From the NCBI GenBank assembly GCA_963737705.1, contig CAVTTP010000006.1, positions 248,001 to 312,000 on the forward strand: a stretch of 64,000 nt of DNA, written 5' to 3'. The DNA comes from PALSA-607 sp963737705 (GTDB lineage Bacteria; Actinomycetota; Actinomycetes; Acidothermales; Acidothermaceae). This document shows, one piece after another, positions 17,798 through 26,063 of this stretch. How positions within the stretch are numbered: the stretch's first letter is position 1; each line of letters begins with the position of its first letter. Position numbers and translations under genes: made by a program. The notes beneath the pieces are model-generated. The model saw nothing but the letters and a program-made list of their open reading frames with translations, was not told where the DNA came from and did no database searches.

Positions 17798-18550
17798 CTA
17801 GGCGCTTTGGCGCTGGAAGGTCCTCGTGCCCCAGGCCGCGAGCAGCGCCGCCAACGCGAGCGTCACCACGATCCCCCACAGCACGTCACCGTTGCCGAAG
17901 TCGCCGCGAAACAGCGCCCGCGTCGCGTCGACCACATGCGTGAGCGGGTTGACCTGTGACAGATGCCGCAGCCAGTTCGGCGCGAGGGACATCGGCAGCA
18001 AAACTCCGGAGAGCAGCAGCAACGGCAGCGACACGCCCTGGATGAAGGGCGCGAACGCGTCTTCGTCTTTCAGGATCAACCCCATCGCGTACGACGCCGC
18101 CGACACACCGATTGCGAGCACGCACACCATGACGACGGACGACACGATGCCGTCGAACGACGCACGCAACCCGAACGGCAGGGCAACGAGAATCAGCACG
18201 GTGCCTTGCACGCCGATCGTCACGACGTTGCCGAGTGTGCGGCCGAGGATGAGCGATGCTCGACGGGCGGGTGTCACTCGTTGCCGATCAATAACGCCCT
18301 CGCGCAACTCTTGGATGATGCCGAAGCCCGCAAAGCCCGCGCCGAAAACGGCGAGCTGCAGCAGCAGGCCGGGGACGAAGATCTTCCACGACGAGTTGCC
18401 GCCAAGGCCGCCGCCGCTCACGCCTTTCAGCAAGGGGCCGAACAACACGAGATAGATGATCGGCTGCGTGAGGCCGAAGAAAACCCAGACCGGGTTGCGC
18501 AACAGGATGCGCATCTGGCGCTGGAAAACAAGGAAAGTCTCTGTGGCCAT
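17798..18550 (-). CDS. ABC-2 type exporter permease
   Basis: This 250-residue protein has six hydrophobic helices and the ABC-2 layout: FLVFQRQMRILLRNPVWVFFG at the start, an ELREGVIDRQRVTPARR cytoplasmic loop, and LLLLSGVLLPM in the last third. It pairs with the ATPase encoded 10 bp upstream to form a DrrAB-like drug or lipid exporter. It is the last gene of the PadR-controlled set. Confidence 0.92.
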   Translation of the reverse strand: MATETFLVFQRQMRILLRNPVWVFFGLTQPIIYLVLFGPLLKGVSGGGLGGNSSWKIFVPGLLLQLAVFGAGFAGFGIIQELREGVIDRQRVTPARRASLILGRTLGNVVTIGVQGTVLILVALPFGLRASFDGIVSSVVMVCVLAIGVSAASYAMGLILKDEDAFAPFIQGVSLPLLLLSGVLLPMSLAPNWLRHLSQVNPLTHVVDATRALFRGDFGNGDVLWGIVVTLALAALLAAWGTRTFQRQSA

Positions 18551-18560
18551 GGAAGTCTCC

Positions 18561-19538
18561 TCAGGCTGTCGGGACGAGCTCGTCGGAGCCCTCGCGAAGG
18601 GTGCGGCCGGTCAGGGTCAAGAACACGTCGTCAAGCGAAGGCCTAGTGACGGTCACCGACGAGACTGCGAGCCCCTCGGCGTCCAACGCTCGAAGCAGTG
18701 GCGCGACCGCAATCGCGCCTGCCTCAACCGTCACGACCAACTGCCCGTCTGCGACGGCAACTTCGCGGACGGCGGTTGCCTCGCGTGCGATGCGCGTCGC
18801 AGGGGTCGTGTCGGTGTCGCGATCAAACGCAATGGTGATGACGTCGCCGGCGATGCGCGCCTTGAGCGCTTCGGGGGTGTCGTCGGCGACGATCAGGCCG
18901 CCGTCCATCACCATGATGCGATCGGCGAGGGCGTCGGCCTCCTCCAGATAGTGGGTGGTGAGGACGATCGTGACGCCGGTGTCGTCGCGCAGGCTGCGGA
19001 TGTGCTCCCACAGGTTCGCCCGGCTCTGCGGGTCGAGGCCCGCGGTCGGCTCGTCGAGGAAGACGAGTCGTGGCGAGTGCATGAGGCCAAGGGCGATGTC
19101 GAACCGACGGCGCTGACCACCGGAAAGCTCTTGCAGGGCGCGACCTTCGAGGCCACCGAGATCGAGCCTGGGCGCGACAATCGCTAACCGCGCGTTCGCA
19201 TCGGTTTTCGACAACCCCTGCAGGCGAGCCTGCGTGATGAGCTCTTCACCAACCAGTGTGCCGGCGCTGGGTGCGGCACCGACTTGCGCGACGTATCCGA
19301 TGCGGCGGCGCACCTCGCGCGGCTCGCGAACCAGGTCGTGCCCCGCCACCGTCGCGACGCCAGCGCTGGGCATGAGCAACGTCGTGAGCATGCGCAGCGT
19401 TGTTGTCTTGCCGGCGCCGTTCGGGCCGAGCAGGCCGACGATCTCACCCTCGGCGACGTCGAGGTCGATACCGCGGACCGCATCAACCGGCCCGCTCTTC
19501 GTCTTGAAGCTGCGGGCCAGGCCGCGAGCAGTGATCAT
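18561..19538 (-). CDS. ABC exporter ATPase, DrrA-like
   Basis: The start is ATG 19538, preceded by GAGGAG; an upstream GTG-type extension to 19592 lacks this site. The 325-residue protein has Walker A GPNGAGKTT, ABC signature LSGGQRRRFDIALGL, Walker B LVFLDEPTAGLD and the H-loop TTHYLEEAD. A C-terminal DUF4162-like tail, common in DrrA-type exporters, is present. It drives the ABC-2 permease that follows. A palindromic operator (19586-19601) lies 48 bp before the start and matches the one before the PadR gene, so PadR repression is likely. Confidence 0.94.
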   Translation of the reverse strand: MITARGLARSFKTKSGPVDAVRGIDLDVAEGEIVGLLGPNGAGKTTTLRMLTTLLMPSAGVATVAGHDLVREPREVRRRIGYVAQVGAAPSAGTLVGEELITQARLQGLSKTDANARLAIVAPRLDLGGLEGRALQELSGGQRRRFDIALGLMHSPRLVFLDEPTAGLDPQSRANLWEHIRSLRDDTGVTIVLTTHYLEEADALADRIMVMDGGLIVADDTPEALKARIAGDVITIAFDRDTDTTPATRIAREATAVREVAVADGQLVVTVEAGAIAVAPLLRALDAEGLAVSSVTVTRPSLDDVFLTLTGRTLREGSDELVPTA

Positions 19539-19585
19539 GATGGCTCCTCTTCGTGTCCCAGCAGACTTGCAGAGGGCGCCGACAA

Positions 19586-19601
19586 TAGTCAAGCTTGATT
19601 A
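19586..19601. promoter_or_regulatory. PadR-type operator before the ABC exporter genes
   Basis: TAGTCA-AGCT-TGATTA is a 16-bp near-palindrome. It has the same half-sites and four-base spacer as the site at 20277-20292. It sits just before the padR stop codon and 48 bp upstream of the ATPase start. Confidence 0.65.
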
Positions 19602-19602
19602 A

Positions 19603-20274
19603 TCAGGCTCCGCGTTTGGGCACGGCCTTCAGCTCGCTCACGGTGTGACGTTTGCGCAGGGGCGCCTCCGGAGTTGCCGCCGGAAAACCCTCTTCGCCCG
19701 TGAAGCAGTAAGCGCCATCGCGGAGGCGGCGCTGCAGCGCACGCGTCCATTCGAGCTCGGCCTTCGTGCGCCCGGACACGAAATCGAGGATCTCGCGCAC
19801 GTGCTCGGGGATCAGCCCGTCGGCGCCAGTGGCACCGTCGCGAATCGTGTCACGGATGAACGAGTTCGAAACAAGCGTTGCCTGAAGCTGCGACGTGCGC
19901 GACTTCAGCGCCGCGATCAGCTCGGCCCGAGTCATAAAAGGCATAAGACACAGGCCTGGAGCGAGTGGCTCGGTTGCCGAGGTGACGTTCCACCAGGTCT
20001 GCTGAAGCAAGGTCTGGAACTCCTGCTCGCCCTCACCTGTCATCACATACGACGTGCGCTCAGGTCTGCTGTCTTCACTAGCCCGAGAGTGGACGGCGAT
20101 GCAGCCGTCGCGTTCGAGCGTGCGGATCGCGGAGTAGATCGAGCCGGGCTTCACGTTCGCCAGCTCTTCCACCCGCCAACTCACCAGTTCGCGACGGACG
20201 TCGTACCCGTGCACGGGCTGCATGATCCGGATGACGCCAAGAACGAGGAGGCGGGTCGCCGACATGGCGCCCAT
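19603..20274 (-). CDS. PadR-family transcriptional repressor
   Basis: The 223-residue protein has the PadR winged helix at its N-terminus: LGVIRIMQPVHGYDVRREL, GSIYSAIRTLERDGCI, and a wing ending in TSYVMTGEG. A long C-terminal helical region (Vir-like dimerisation) follows. ATG 20274 is used here; ATG 20265 is an alternative. It lies directly upstream of the DrrAB-type exporter and is likely to repress it and itself, releasing when the exported drug binds. The operator at 20277-20292 ends only two bases before the start codon, so the transcript may be nearly leaderless. Confidence 0.9.
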   Translation of the reverse strand: MGAMSATRLLVLGVIRIMQPVHGYDVRRELVSWRVEELANVKPGSIYSAIRTLERDGCIAVHSRASEDSRPERTSYVMTGEGEQEFQTLLQQTWWNVTSATEPLAPGLCLMPFMTRAELIAALKSRTSQLQATLVSNSFIRDTIRDGATGADGLIPEHVREILDFVSGRTKAELEWTRALQRRLRDGAYCFTGEEGFPAATPEAPLRKRHTVSELKAVPKRGA

Positions 20275-20276
20275 CT

Positions 20277-20292
20277 TAGTCAGTCTTGACTA
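20277..20292. promoter_or_regulatory. PadR-type operator at the padR start
   Basis: TAGTCA-GTCT-TGACTA has perfect 6-bp inverted half-sites with a 4-bp spacer. The same consensus, TAGTCA-N4-TGAYTA, recurs at 19586-19601 before the exporter genes, which supports autoregulation plus exporter control by PadR. Confidence 0.7.
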
Positions 20293-20318
20293 CGTTGGCG
20301 CAGGCGGCGAGCGAAGGC

Positions 20319-21197
20319 TCAGTGCACGAGTCGCAGGACGGACTGCGCACGTCTGATGACGACCCGCTGGCCCGACGTCAAGCCGATGTTGTCGCTCTCG
20401 ATGCCATCGCCGAACAGCACGAGGTGCTCTGACTCAATCGTGATGGCGAGCCCGCTGTCGGTCAGCTCGCCTTCAGTGCAGCTCGTGCCAGTAACGGGCG
20501 ACGGCCACGCTTCGCGCACGAACCAGGCCAGGCGCGGATCCGTGGGCTGCGGCAGCGTGAGAGTGCTGTGATGCTCGAGCCACACCGAGCGGCACCACCC
20601 TGTTGCGCCCGTTCCGGTGGCGACGATGAGGCCGGACGACGCCTGCGATTCGGCTGCTGCATCGGGCGGCGCGATTGTGTATCGCGCGGTCTGGTGACTC
20701 GCGTGGCCGAGGTAGATCTCGTTGAGAGCGCGCAATTCTTGGCCGTCGTCGGTGATGGCTTCGACCATCGTTCGGGTTTCGACGTGGTCGAGCGACCGAA
20801 GCAGTTCGGTGAGGTCGCCGGGTTGATGTGCGACGAGCACTCCGGGGTTGCGCACGGTGTCGGTGTTGATCCCGATCACCGGTTGCCCGTCGAGGTACTT
20901 GGCAACGTTGGCGACCAGGCCGTCTTGCCCGACGACGATGATGACGTCGTCGGGCGCAAACAGGAATCGCGCCAGATCGGCCCGCTCGACGACGCCGCGC
21001 CGCCAGTCGATCGGTATCGCCGCGCTGACCGTAGCCAGCGCGGCGTCGGTGGCCTCATGTCGAGCCACGACTTCGTCGATGCTGCGGTTTCGCGTAGACA
21101 GGAAGAACGCGGCCTGTCCACGTGTGCCGTGGTGGGCAAGGAGTTCGTCGAGCTCGGTGGCCCGATGAATCACCACGGCACGCGGCGCGAGTGTCAT
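20319..21197 (-). CDS. NAD-kinase-like protein of the SPFH/NrtR module
   Basis: This 292-residue protein resembles ATP-NAD kinases. IIVVGQDGLVANVAKYLDG replaces the usual GGDGT nucleotide loop, PVIGINTDTV corresponds to the PVLGIN segment, ALNE to the conserved NE, and GLIVATGTGATGW to the S/TPTGSTAY loop. The altered GGDG motif means kinase activity is doubtful; it may bind NAD(P) or have a changed reaction. It overlaps the SPFH gene by 4 bp (ATGA), so the two are co-translated. Divergent operators and a Nudix/NrtR-type regulator lie upstream, so the module probably responds to an NAD-related metabolite. Confidence 0.8.
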   Translation of the reverse strand: MTLAPRAVVIHRATELDELLAHHGTRGQAAFFLSTRNRSIDEVVARHEATDAALATVSAAIPIDWRRGVVERADLARFLFAPDDVIIVVGQDGLVANVAKYLDGQPVIGINTDTVRNPGVLVAHQPGDLTELLRSLDHVETRTMVEAITDDGQELRALNEIYLGHASHQTARYTIAPPDAAAESQASSGLIVATGTGATGWCRSVWLEHHSTLTLPQPTDPRLAWFVREAWPSPVTGTSCTEGELTDSGLAITIESEHLVLFGDGIESDNIGLTSGQRVVIRRAQSVLRLVH

Positions 21198-22195
21198 GAC
21201 TTCGCCGCGCCGAGACGTGCCAACACGGGAGCGAGCAGGTCCGGCGTGAGCACCAGACTGTTGATCTGCGGCAGGTGGCCGGCGAGCTCCTTCAAGGCGA
21301 GCCCGAAGAGGATCCCCTCAGGTAGGTCGCGGTAAGCAGCGAGCTTGGCCGCTTCGGCAGCGGCTTGGGCCTCTCCCACTGTCCGGACGCCGACCGCACG
21401 AGATTCGGCGAGTCGCTCCGCCCGCTGGGCCTCTGCTTCAGTGGCGATCTGGCCGGCGGCGGCGTCCTCCTCCGCTCCGCGCCGAGCGTTCGTGCCGCGC
21501 TGGCCGACGAGCTGTTCCTCTCGACGTGCCAGTTCGATCTGACTCTGCAGTTCGTTCTCGCTGATCGCCCGCTCTCGCTCGACCGCGACCGCACGCCGCT
21601 CGTAGGTCGCACGGTCCGCTTCCTGCTGCACGAGCTCGCGCGTCGGCGTCCGCAATGCCTTCTCCACTTCTGGCTCTGGACGGATGGCCACGACGCGAAC
21701 ACCGATCACCGCGATGCCGGTGGCCACCAACCGCGGATCGTCGGCGATCCCCGCCGCGATCGCGGCACGCACGGCCGCGACACCTCCGACCAATGCGTCG
21801 GTCAGGGCCATGCCGGCGAGCAGGTCGAGCGCGTGTTGCTGCGCGGTTTCTGCGAGCAGCCCCGCGACCTGCTCGAGGGGCGTCGCGCGCCACCGCCCGG
21901 TATCGGGATCGATCGAGAAGTCGATGCGTGCTGCGGCGAGCGCAGGATCGGTCAGCCGGAACGTCAGCGTCGCCTGCACGGTCACGTCCTGAAAGTCCGC
22001 CGTGCGGGCGTGGAACAACAACGGGAGCTCCCGGTCGTCGACCGGGATCTCTGAGAGCACCGCACTCAACGGGCGGAACCAGAACGAGCTCCCGGTGCCG
22101 GCGTGAATGATCTTTCCGTTGCGAACGTGCTCGATGTGCACGGTCGCGGTACCCCGCAGGTGTCGAACGAGCGGGTAGCGGCTGATGTCCGCCAT
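21194..22195 (-). CDS. SPFH/Band 7 domain protein
   Basis: I start at ATG 22195, since AAAGGAG lies nine bases upstream; the in-frame ATG at 22204 sits directly on that site. The 333-residue protein has a Band 7 domain (about 10-200) with VDDRELPLLFHARTADFQDV and a conserved EPEVEKALRTPTRE transition. A long charged coiled-coil rich in Arg, Glu and Ala follows (about 205-280). SPFH proteins form large membrane-associated rings or flotillin-like microdomains. No hydrophobic N-terminal helix is evident, so membrane contact may be peripheral. It is translationally coupled to the NAD-kinase-like gene. Confidence 0.9.
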   Translation of the reverse strand: MADISRYPLVRHLRGTATVHIEHVRNGKIIHAGTGSSFWFRPLSAVLSEIPVDDRELPLLFHARTADFQDVTVQATLTFRLTDPALAAARIDFSIDPDTGRWRATPLEQVAGLLAETAQQHALDLLAGMALTDALVGGVAAVRAAIAAGIADDPRLVATGIAVIGVRVVAIRPEPEVEKALRTPTRELVQQEADRATYERRAVAVERERAISENELQSQIELARREEQLVGQRGTNARRGAEEDAAAGQIATEAEAQRAERLAESRAVGVRTVGEAQAAAEAAKLAAYRDLPEGILFGLALKELAGHLPQINSLVLTPDLLAPVLARLGAAKS

Positions 22196-22212
22196 GAGAA
22201 CCATCTCCTTTA

Positions 22213-22263
22213 ATCGTCATACTGACGATAAGCCCTCGAGCAACCTATCGTCAAGTAGACGAG
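22213..22263. promoter_or_regulatory. tandem palindromic operators between the SPFH operon and the NrtR-like gene
   Basis: Site 1 is a perfect inverted repeat, ATCGTCA (22213-22219), TAC, TGACGAT (22223-22229). Site 2 is ATCGTCA (22247-22253), AGT, AGACGAG (22257-22263), with a degraded right half. Both have the same left half and 3-bp spacer and lie in the 89-bp gap between divergent genes. They are the natural targets of the NrtR-like regulator. Confidence 0.7.
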
Positions 22264-22284
22264 AAGTAGGACTAGGATCGCCTC

Positions 22285-23007
22285 ATGAGGGACTACGACC
22301 CGGACGCGTACCCCCGCGTCGCCGTGACCGTCGATCTGGTCGTGTTCACAATCAGGGACGACGAGTTGTGCGGCCTGGTGATCCGTCGCGGCGAAGCGCC
22401 GCAGAAGGGTCGCTGGGCGCTGCCGGGAGGCTTCGTTCGCGAGGGCGAGGATCTCGAGCATGCCGCCGCCAGGGAGCTGGCGGAGGAGACGGGTCTGACC
22501 GCGGCCGACGTCCACATCGAGCAGCTGGGCACCTACGGCGATCCACATCGCGATCCGCGCATGAGGGTCATCACCGTCGCCTACTTGGCACTCGCACCTG
22601 ACTTGCCGATCCCACGCGCTGGCAGCGACGCCGCCGCGGCTCAGTGGATGCCGCTAGCCGAGCTGCTCGACGGCGCCCGCCGACTCGCCTTCGACCACCG
22701 CGCGATAGTGCTCGACGGTCTCGACCGGGCCCGCGCGAAGCTCGAATACACCCCTCTCGCGAGCGCGTTCTGCGCGCCCGAGTTCACCGTCGCCGAGTTG
22801 CGCCACGTCTACGAGATTGTCTGGGGAGTTGAGCTTGATCCGCGCAACTTCCACCGCAAAGTGACAAAGACTTCTGGCTTCCTCGAGCCCACCGGCAAGA
22901 CGACAACACGCGACGGTGGGCGGCCGGCTCAGCTGTATCGACGCGGCCACACCACGCTCTTGTATCCGCCGTTGTTGCGGGGTGGCGACGAGATACTGGA
23001 CGCGTGA
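22285..23007 (+). CDS. Nudix-domain transcriptional regulator, NrtR-like
   Basis: The 240-residue protein combines an N-terminal Nudix domain with a C-terminal winged helix, the layout of NrtR regulators of NAD metabolism. The Nudix box starts at GGFVREGEDLE and continues through AARELAEETGL. It satisfies the full GX5EX7REUXEEXGU pattern, so hydrolysis (for example of ADP-ribose) is possible; many NrtR proteins have lost it. The C-terminal part has FTVAELRHVYEIVWG and KTSGFLEPTGK, typical of the NrtR winged helix. It is divergent from the SPFH/NAD-kinase-like operon with two palindromes between, so it probably senses an NAD-related ligand and controls that operon. Confidence 0.88.
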   Translation: MRDYDPDAYPRVAVTVDLVVFTIRDDELCGLVIRRGEAPQKGRWALPGGFVREGEDLEHAAARELAEETGLTAADVHIEQLGTYGDPHRDPRMRVITVAYLALAPDLPIPRAGSDAAAAQWMPLAELLDGARRLAFDHRAIVLDGLDRARAKLEYTPLASAFCAPEFTVAELRHVYEIVWGVELDPRNFHRKVTKTSGFLEPTGKTTTRDGGRPAQLYRRGHTTLLYPPLLRGGDEILDA

Positions 23008-23090
23008 CAGAACTCGACCCTGACAGGCGGATGCGCTGCTTGACCTGACACCCACCGGGTTGCTGCCGGACGGACCCCCATGGAGGATCA

Positions 23091-23603
23091 ATGAGCCTCG
23101 AAGATCGAGAGGCGATCGTCGCGACGGTTGAGGAAACGTACGCGCTCATGGGCCGCGCTCTGAGTACGGACATCCCCGGCAGCCTCAGAGAGACTGCGGT
23201 CCGTCCCGAGTTCATCGAGCTAATCTCGGCCGCACAGATGGATCCGTATGTCACGGACGACGAGATGCTGCGTCTCTTGCAATTCGCATACATCGACCTT
23301 GTTGAGACTGTGCTGCGCCTTCACGAGGAGCTACTGGGCAAGGACGGCGAGCGTTATGACGAGGTGCTAGGAGCTGTCGCGCTTACCGGAAGCGGACGCG
23401 CCGTTAAGGTCGGTGGCTTTCGTCGGGCGCTTGGGCGCATCGCGAGTGTGCCAGGTCTGCGATGGGTGAAGACAGCCTTCAAATGGGGCAACGTCATCCT
23501 TGGCAGCCTGGGAGCGGTGCCGGGCGTCGGCATACTCGCGGACCCCATTAGAGAACTCAAAGAATCGATCGAAGCTCAGGGAGAAGACGACCAGACCCCC
23601 TGA
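23091..23603 (+). CDS. conserved-looking protein of unknown function
   Basis: ATG 23091 is preceded by GGAGG at four bases. The product has 170 residues, acidic and helical in the first half (SLEDREAIVATVEETYALMG). A more hydrophobic segment near the C-terminus (WGNVILGSLGAVPGVGILAD) could touch a membrane. No signal peptide, Cys motif or catalytic signature is visible. It lies on the same strand between the NrtR-like gene (83 bp upstream) and an MFS gene. I do not recognise the family. Confidence 0.7.
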   Translation: MSLEDREAIVATVEETYALMGRALSTDIPGSLRETAVRPEFIELISAAQMDPYVTDDEMLRLLQFAYIDLVETVLRLHEELLGKDGERYDEVLGAVALTGSGRAVKVGGFRRALGRIASVPGLRWVKTAFKWGNVILGSLGAVPGVGILADPIRELKESIEAQGEDDQTP

Positions 23604-23669
23604 TCGAAGCAAGCGACCCTCGCCAGAAATTCGGGGGCGACTGTCCGACCGACCCGTTAGCGTGACGGT

Positions 23670-24875
23670 GTGACGGCGGTGGCTACGAGCGGGACACCGC
23701 TACGCATTCGATCGCGCACGCTCGGGCCACTCGTTGTCGTGTTCTTGGCGGTCGGGCTGTCGACTGCACTGTCGTACCCGTTCCTCTCGCTGTTCCTCAC
23801 CAGCGCGGTGCACGCCGGGCCTATCGAGTTGTCGGTGTTCCTCCTCGCCCAACCCCTGTCGGGCGTTGTGGTGTCCACCGTCCTCGGCCGGCTTTCGGAC
23901 GGTCGGGTGGCAAGGCGCCGGGTGCTGATGCTCGCCTCGGCGGCCGGTTGCACCAGTGCCGCGCTGTTCTCGGTCCTACGCAGCTACTGGCCGCTGCTCG
24001 TGCTGGCCTGCACGGTGACGGCGATCGGCAACGCACTCCTGCCGCAGGGGTTCGCATACGCGCGCGCTTTCCTTGTGAACGAGCCGACGGCGCCGATGAT
24101 CACCACCACCCTTCGGACGTTCTTCTCGCTCTCGTGGGTGGCAGGTCCACCACTCGCATCATTGCTGCTCAACGCGGGCGGCTTCAGCACTCTCTACGCC
24201 TGTTCAAGCGGGCTGTTCGCCCTCGTCTTCATCGTGGTCGCGCGCTGGATCATCGAGCCGCCCGCCATCGTCAAACCGTCGACACACGATGAGAAGACGG
24301 ACGTCGATTTGCCGGCTGCTCGACGGTCGCTATGGCTCACCCTCGGCGGACTGGTCCTGCTGCAGAGCGCGAGTGGGTTGAACGTTCAGGCTTTGCCGCT
24401 GCTCATACGCCACAACCTCCACTCCGGCGTGGGACCCGCTGGCTTCATCTTGGGCATCTGCGCAGCTCTCGAGATTCCGATCATGCTGGGCTTCGGCGTC
24501 CTGTCGAAGCGGGTGCCCTTGCAGCGGCTCGTATTGATGGGTCCGTTCTTCGCCATGGCCTACTACGGCATCGCGTCCGTCTCCACGCACGTGTGGGAGT
24601 TAGGCGCTGCGCAGGTACTGAACGCCAGCTGCATAGCCGCGGTCCAGGGCCTGGCGATCAGTTACGTGCAAGAGCTGCTGCCGTTGCATCCCGGCCGCGC
24701 GTCGACGCTATACAGCAACACATTCGCCTGCGGCGCGATCCTCGCCAGCCCGCTGCTGGGCCTGGGCGCGAAGTTCGGCTACCGGTACTGCTTCATCTCC
24801 GGGATCGGACTCGCCGCCGTCGGGCTTCTGCTCCTGACCGTCGGTCGTCCCAGTCGGAGGTTGGCGACTCAGTAG
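23670..24875 (+). CDS. MFS transporter, sugar-efflux (SetA/SetB)-like
   Basis: The 401-residue protein has twelve hydrophobic helices. The MFS motif A appears as GRLSDGRVARRR after helix 2, and a long polar central loop separates the two halves. The opening helices (LSTALSYPFLSLFLTSAVH) and ARAFLVNEP segment recall the SetA/SetB sugar-efflux subgroup; substrate assignment is tentative. The start is GTG 23670. Its end overlaps the convergent CPBP protease gene by 7 bp. Confidence 0.85.
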   Translation: MTAVATSGTPLRIRSRTLGPLVVVFLAVGLSTALSYPFLSLFLTSAVHAGPIELSVFLLAQPLSGVVVSTVLGRLSDGRVARRRVLMLASAAGCTSAALFSVLRSYWPLLVLACTVTAIGNALLPQGFAYARAFLVNEPTAPMITTTLRTFFSLSWVAGPPLASLLLNAGGFSTLYACSSGLFALVFIVVARWIIEPPAIVKPSTHDEKTDVDLPAARRSLWLTLGGLVLLQSASGLNVQALPLLIRHNLHSGVGPAGFILGICAALEIPIMLGFGVLSKRVPLQRLVLMGPFFAMAYYGIASVSTHVWELGAAQVLNASCIAAVQGLAISYVQELLPLHPGRASTLYSNTFACGAILASPLLGLGAKFGYRYCFISGIGLAAVGLLLLTVGRPSRRLATQ

Positions 24876-25873
24876 CCAGCTGCTCGGTGCCCTCGCGTAG
24901 CGATCTGTATCGCGCGCACGATCACCGTGATGATCAGCCCGAAGATCGCCCACCCGAGGAGTGCCCCGACCGCGACGGGTGGATGAGGTATCTCGTGATA
25001 GAACGCGCCCAACGAGTCATAGACCATGTGCGCGATGATCAGCGGAGTGATGCGCCGGGTGCGGCGGAACAACCAGATCGCAGTGGCTGCCCATAACAAG
25101 AAGACGATGACGCCCGGACCGTAGTAGACGTGGTAGCTCAGTCGCAGCGTGAGTCCGACGACGTAGATGACCCAGACCTTGGTGCGCGCCTGCTCGAGCA
25201 CCGTCACCAGAAGCGCGACAACGACGAGCTCCTCGACGATGCCGGCCGAGATCGACTGCGGGATCTCGTAGATCAAGTGCCACGGCTTCGCGGGCAGAAA
25301 CGGATACTTCGCGTGCGGACTCACGGCGCTAAGCAATCCTCCCGACGCCAGCACCGCGGCGACGAAAATCATGGACGCGCCGAACGCCTGCCAGCCGTAT
25401 CCGTGATGCTTGCGCCAGGCGGGCGCCCAGCCGATGTCGGCGAAGCTGAGTCCACGCAGCCGCGTTAGCGATCCGACGACGACGATCGCCATCGCCGCGA
25501 GGGCAAATTCGGAAACGCCCGAGAGCACGCCCTCGGAGACCGAGATGGAATTGTGGTTGATGGGCTGGTGCGCGTCATAGAAGATCGCCGCGAGAACGCT
25601 GGCGAGGAAGAACATCGCGAAGACGCCAAGCACCTCTGTCCAAGCGCGACGAGCCGAAACAGAAATGGTCGGACGCCGACTGCTGGGCGGAGCGGGCGGC
25701 AGCATCGACGCTGCCCAGCCGCGAAAGCCTTTACGGCGATGCGGCGGAGTGGGCTCGCGCCAAAACTGCCAGCCGTAGGGTGCCGGCGGCCAGCTCGGGT
25801 CAGGCAGCCAACCGGGTGGCGGCTGCCAACCAGCCGGTGGCTGCGGCCACCCAGGCGGCGTCGCGAACTTCAC
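24869..25873 (-). CDS. CPBP-family intramembrane metalloprotease
   Basis: About 334 residues. I favour GTG 25873 over the TTG at 25891. The N-terminal 70 residues are Pro/Trp/Gly-rich (PPGWPQPPAGWQPPPGW), a cytoplasmic tail common in actinobacterial membrane proteins. Seven or eight helices follow. The CPBP (CAAX protease and bacteriocin-processing) motifs are present: SAGIVEELVVVALL with the Glu-Glu pair, RLSYHVYYG with a conserved His, and IIAHMVYDSLGAF with the third motif His. Such enzymes cleave membrane substrates or act in bacteriocin or stress pathways. The target here is unknown. Confidence 0.85.
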   Translation of the reverse strand: MKFATPPGWPQPPAGWQPPPGWLPDPSWPPAPYGWQFWREPTPPHRRKGFRGWAASMLPPAPPSSRRPTISVSARRAWTEVLGVFAMFFLASVLAAIFYDAHQPINHNSISVSEGVLSGVSEFALAAMAIVVVGSLTRLRGLSFADIGWAPAWRKHHGYGWQAFGASMIFVAAVLASGGLLSAVSPHAKYPFLPAKPWHLIYEIPQSISAGIVEELVVVALLVTVLEQARTKVWVIYVVGLTLRLSYHVYYGPGVIVFLLWAATAIWLFRRTRRITPLIIAHMVYDSLGAFYHEIPHPPVAVGALLGWAIFGLIITVIVRAIQIATRGHRAAGY

Positions 25874-26002
25874 CAACAACCCCGTTCTCAATGGCGGCCA
25901 CTAACGACCGCACAACCATCATCGGAGAAACCCGGTGGCAGCTAAATGGCTCTGCCCTTAGTCTCGTGCGGTTATGCCTGGACCCCTGGTGATCTCAGTC
26001 GT

Positions 26003-26031
26003 CACTCCCGCGCACCTACCCGACGGGAGTG
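26003..26031 (+). promoter_or_regulatory. inverted repeat in the leader of the AAA+ gene
   Basis: CACTCCCG (26003-26010) and CGGGAGTG (26024-26031) form a perfect 8-bp inverted repeat around 13 bases. It ends 32 bp before ATG 26064. It could be an operator or a leader hairpin; nothing else in the 190-bp gap stands out. Confidence 0.4.
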
Positions 26032-26063
26032 AACCGTCGCGCGCGTGAGGAGTTGACGTTCCG

